Assembly: GCA_001796285.1 (NCBI GenBank)
Contig: MGMD01000002.1
Coordinates: 69,929 to 133,928, forward strand
Length of the DNA: 64,000 bases
Direction: 5' to 3'
Origin: Chlamydiae bacterium RIFCSPLOWO2_12_FULL_45_20
Lineage (GTDB): Bacteria; Chlamydiota; Chlamydiia; Chlamydiales; SM23-39
The stretch's first letter is position 1. Every line of letters begins with the position of its first letter. Shown piece after piece: positions 63,829 to 64,000 of this stretch. The translations under genes and the position numbers were made by a program. Below the pieces are notes generated by a model. It saw only the letters and a program-made list of their open reading frames with translations. It searched no databases and was not told the origin of the DNA.

Positions 63829-64000
63829 TCAATCTACCTCATATCTTAATTGCACTAGACCGCTGGGATAAGATTGAGCGGATATAAGGCGGCATTTGTG
63901 TTCCCTATTCATAGTGCTAAAGAGCGGGATTCCTGATCCCAAGACCATAGCGATTACAGATATTGTGATATCATCGACTATTCCTGCCTCTAAACATTTA
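63829..64000 (-). CDS. Dihydrofolate reductase/RibD C-terminal-type protein, 3' end only
   Basis: An open frame enters from the right edge on the minus strand and ends at the stop at 63829-63831, giving 56 residues. They read ...DDITISVIAMVLGSGIPLF followed by RLISAQSYPSGLVQLRYEV. This is the C-terminal pattern of the YwjB/YyaP dihydrofolate-reductase-like family (RibD C-domain fold). The N-terminal part lies outside the window, so completeness and activity cannot be judged. It is in the same direction as the pentapeptide-repeat gene, 64 bases upstream of it. Confidence 0.7.
   Translation of the reverse strand, partial: KCLEAGIVDDITISVIAMVLGSGIPLFSTMNREHKCRLISAQSYPSGLVQLRYEVD

Overview
The window reads as chromosome from a member of the phylum Chlamydiae, outside the genus Chlamydia itself (a Waddlia-, Parachlamydia-, Criblamydia- or Simkania-like lineage; I cannot decide which). 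The evidence is gene content and order. There is an rsfS-fabF-Nudix set, an infA-tRNA-tuf-tRNA-secE-nusG-rplKAJL-rpoBC block, a tal gene near a V-type ATPase operon with the chlamydial partner protein, valS next to pknD, and MYG1-HIT-HEAT genes in a row. These groups match C. trachomatis neighbourhoods as I remember them. A cysteine-rich outer membrane protein and a histone-like/SWIB protein also fit. Gene density is high, with many ATGA-type overlaps.

Layout. 1-3.4 kb: 3' end of a type III glutamine synthetase, nadD, rsfS, fabF, Nudix hydrolase. 3.4-9.3 kb: a surface-glycan type region (glycosyltransferases, a LicD-like protein) interrupted by the biotin transporter gene bioY. 9.2-13.3 kb: rRNA methyltransferase, exported Ntn-hydrolase, DEAD-box helicase, small unknown gene. 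13.4-21 kb: Cys-rich porin-like protein, SWIB protein, MYG1, HIT, HEAT and M24 peptidase genes, a two-helix membrane protein resembling inclusion membrane proteins, and sufE. 21-34 kb: the translation/transcription block. 34-38 kb: ftsY, tal and an operon of small exported or membrane proteins. 38-45.5 kb: the V-ATPase operon atpE-(DUF2764)-A-B-D-I-K, ending in a clear terminator. 45.5-51.6 kb: four paralogous Ser/Thr kinases with a shared C-terminal domain, plus a Nudix hydrolase. 51.7-59.5 kb: lipoprotein, aroG, valS, pknD, trpS. 59.6-64 kb: MFS exporter, ABC exporter, pentapeptide-repeat protein and the 3' end of a dihydrofolate reductase-like gene.

Small repeats add a second layer. Two identical 163-bp palindromic MITE-like elements lie behind rpoC and trpS, each flanked by TAA. 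A degenerate third copy has become the last codons of bioY. A different 157-bp palindrome lies between the MFS and ABC genes and shares short motifs with two other intergenic regions.

The most original signal is the kinase cluster. The three kinase genes that have their own upstream region carry the same 26-bp AT-rich promoter-like motif, with a -10-type box only 7-8 bases before the ATG and no Shine-Dalgarno sequence. This suggests a co-regulated, leaderless, lineage-expanded kinase family. The catalytic-loop residues vary between paralogues, and all share a C-terminal domain that I cannot name.
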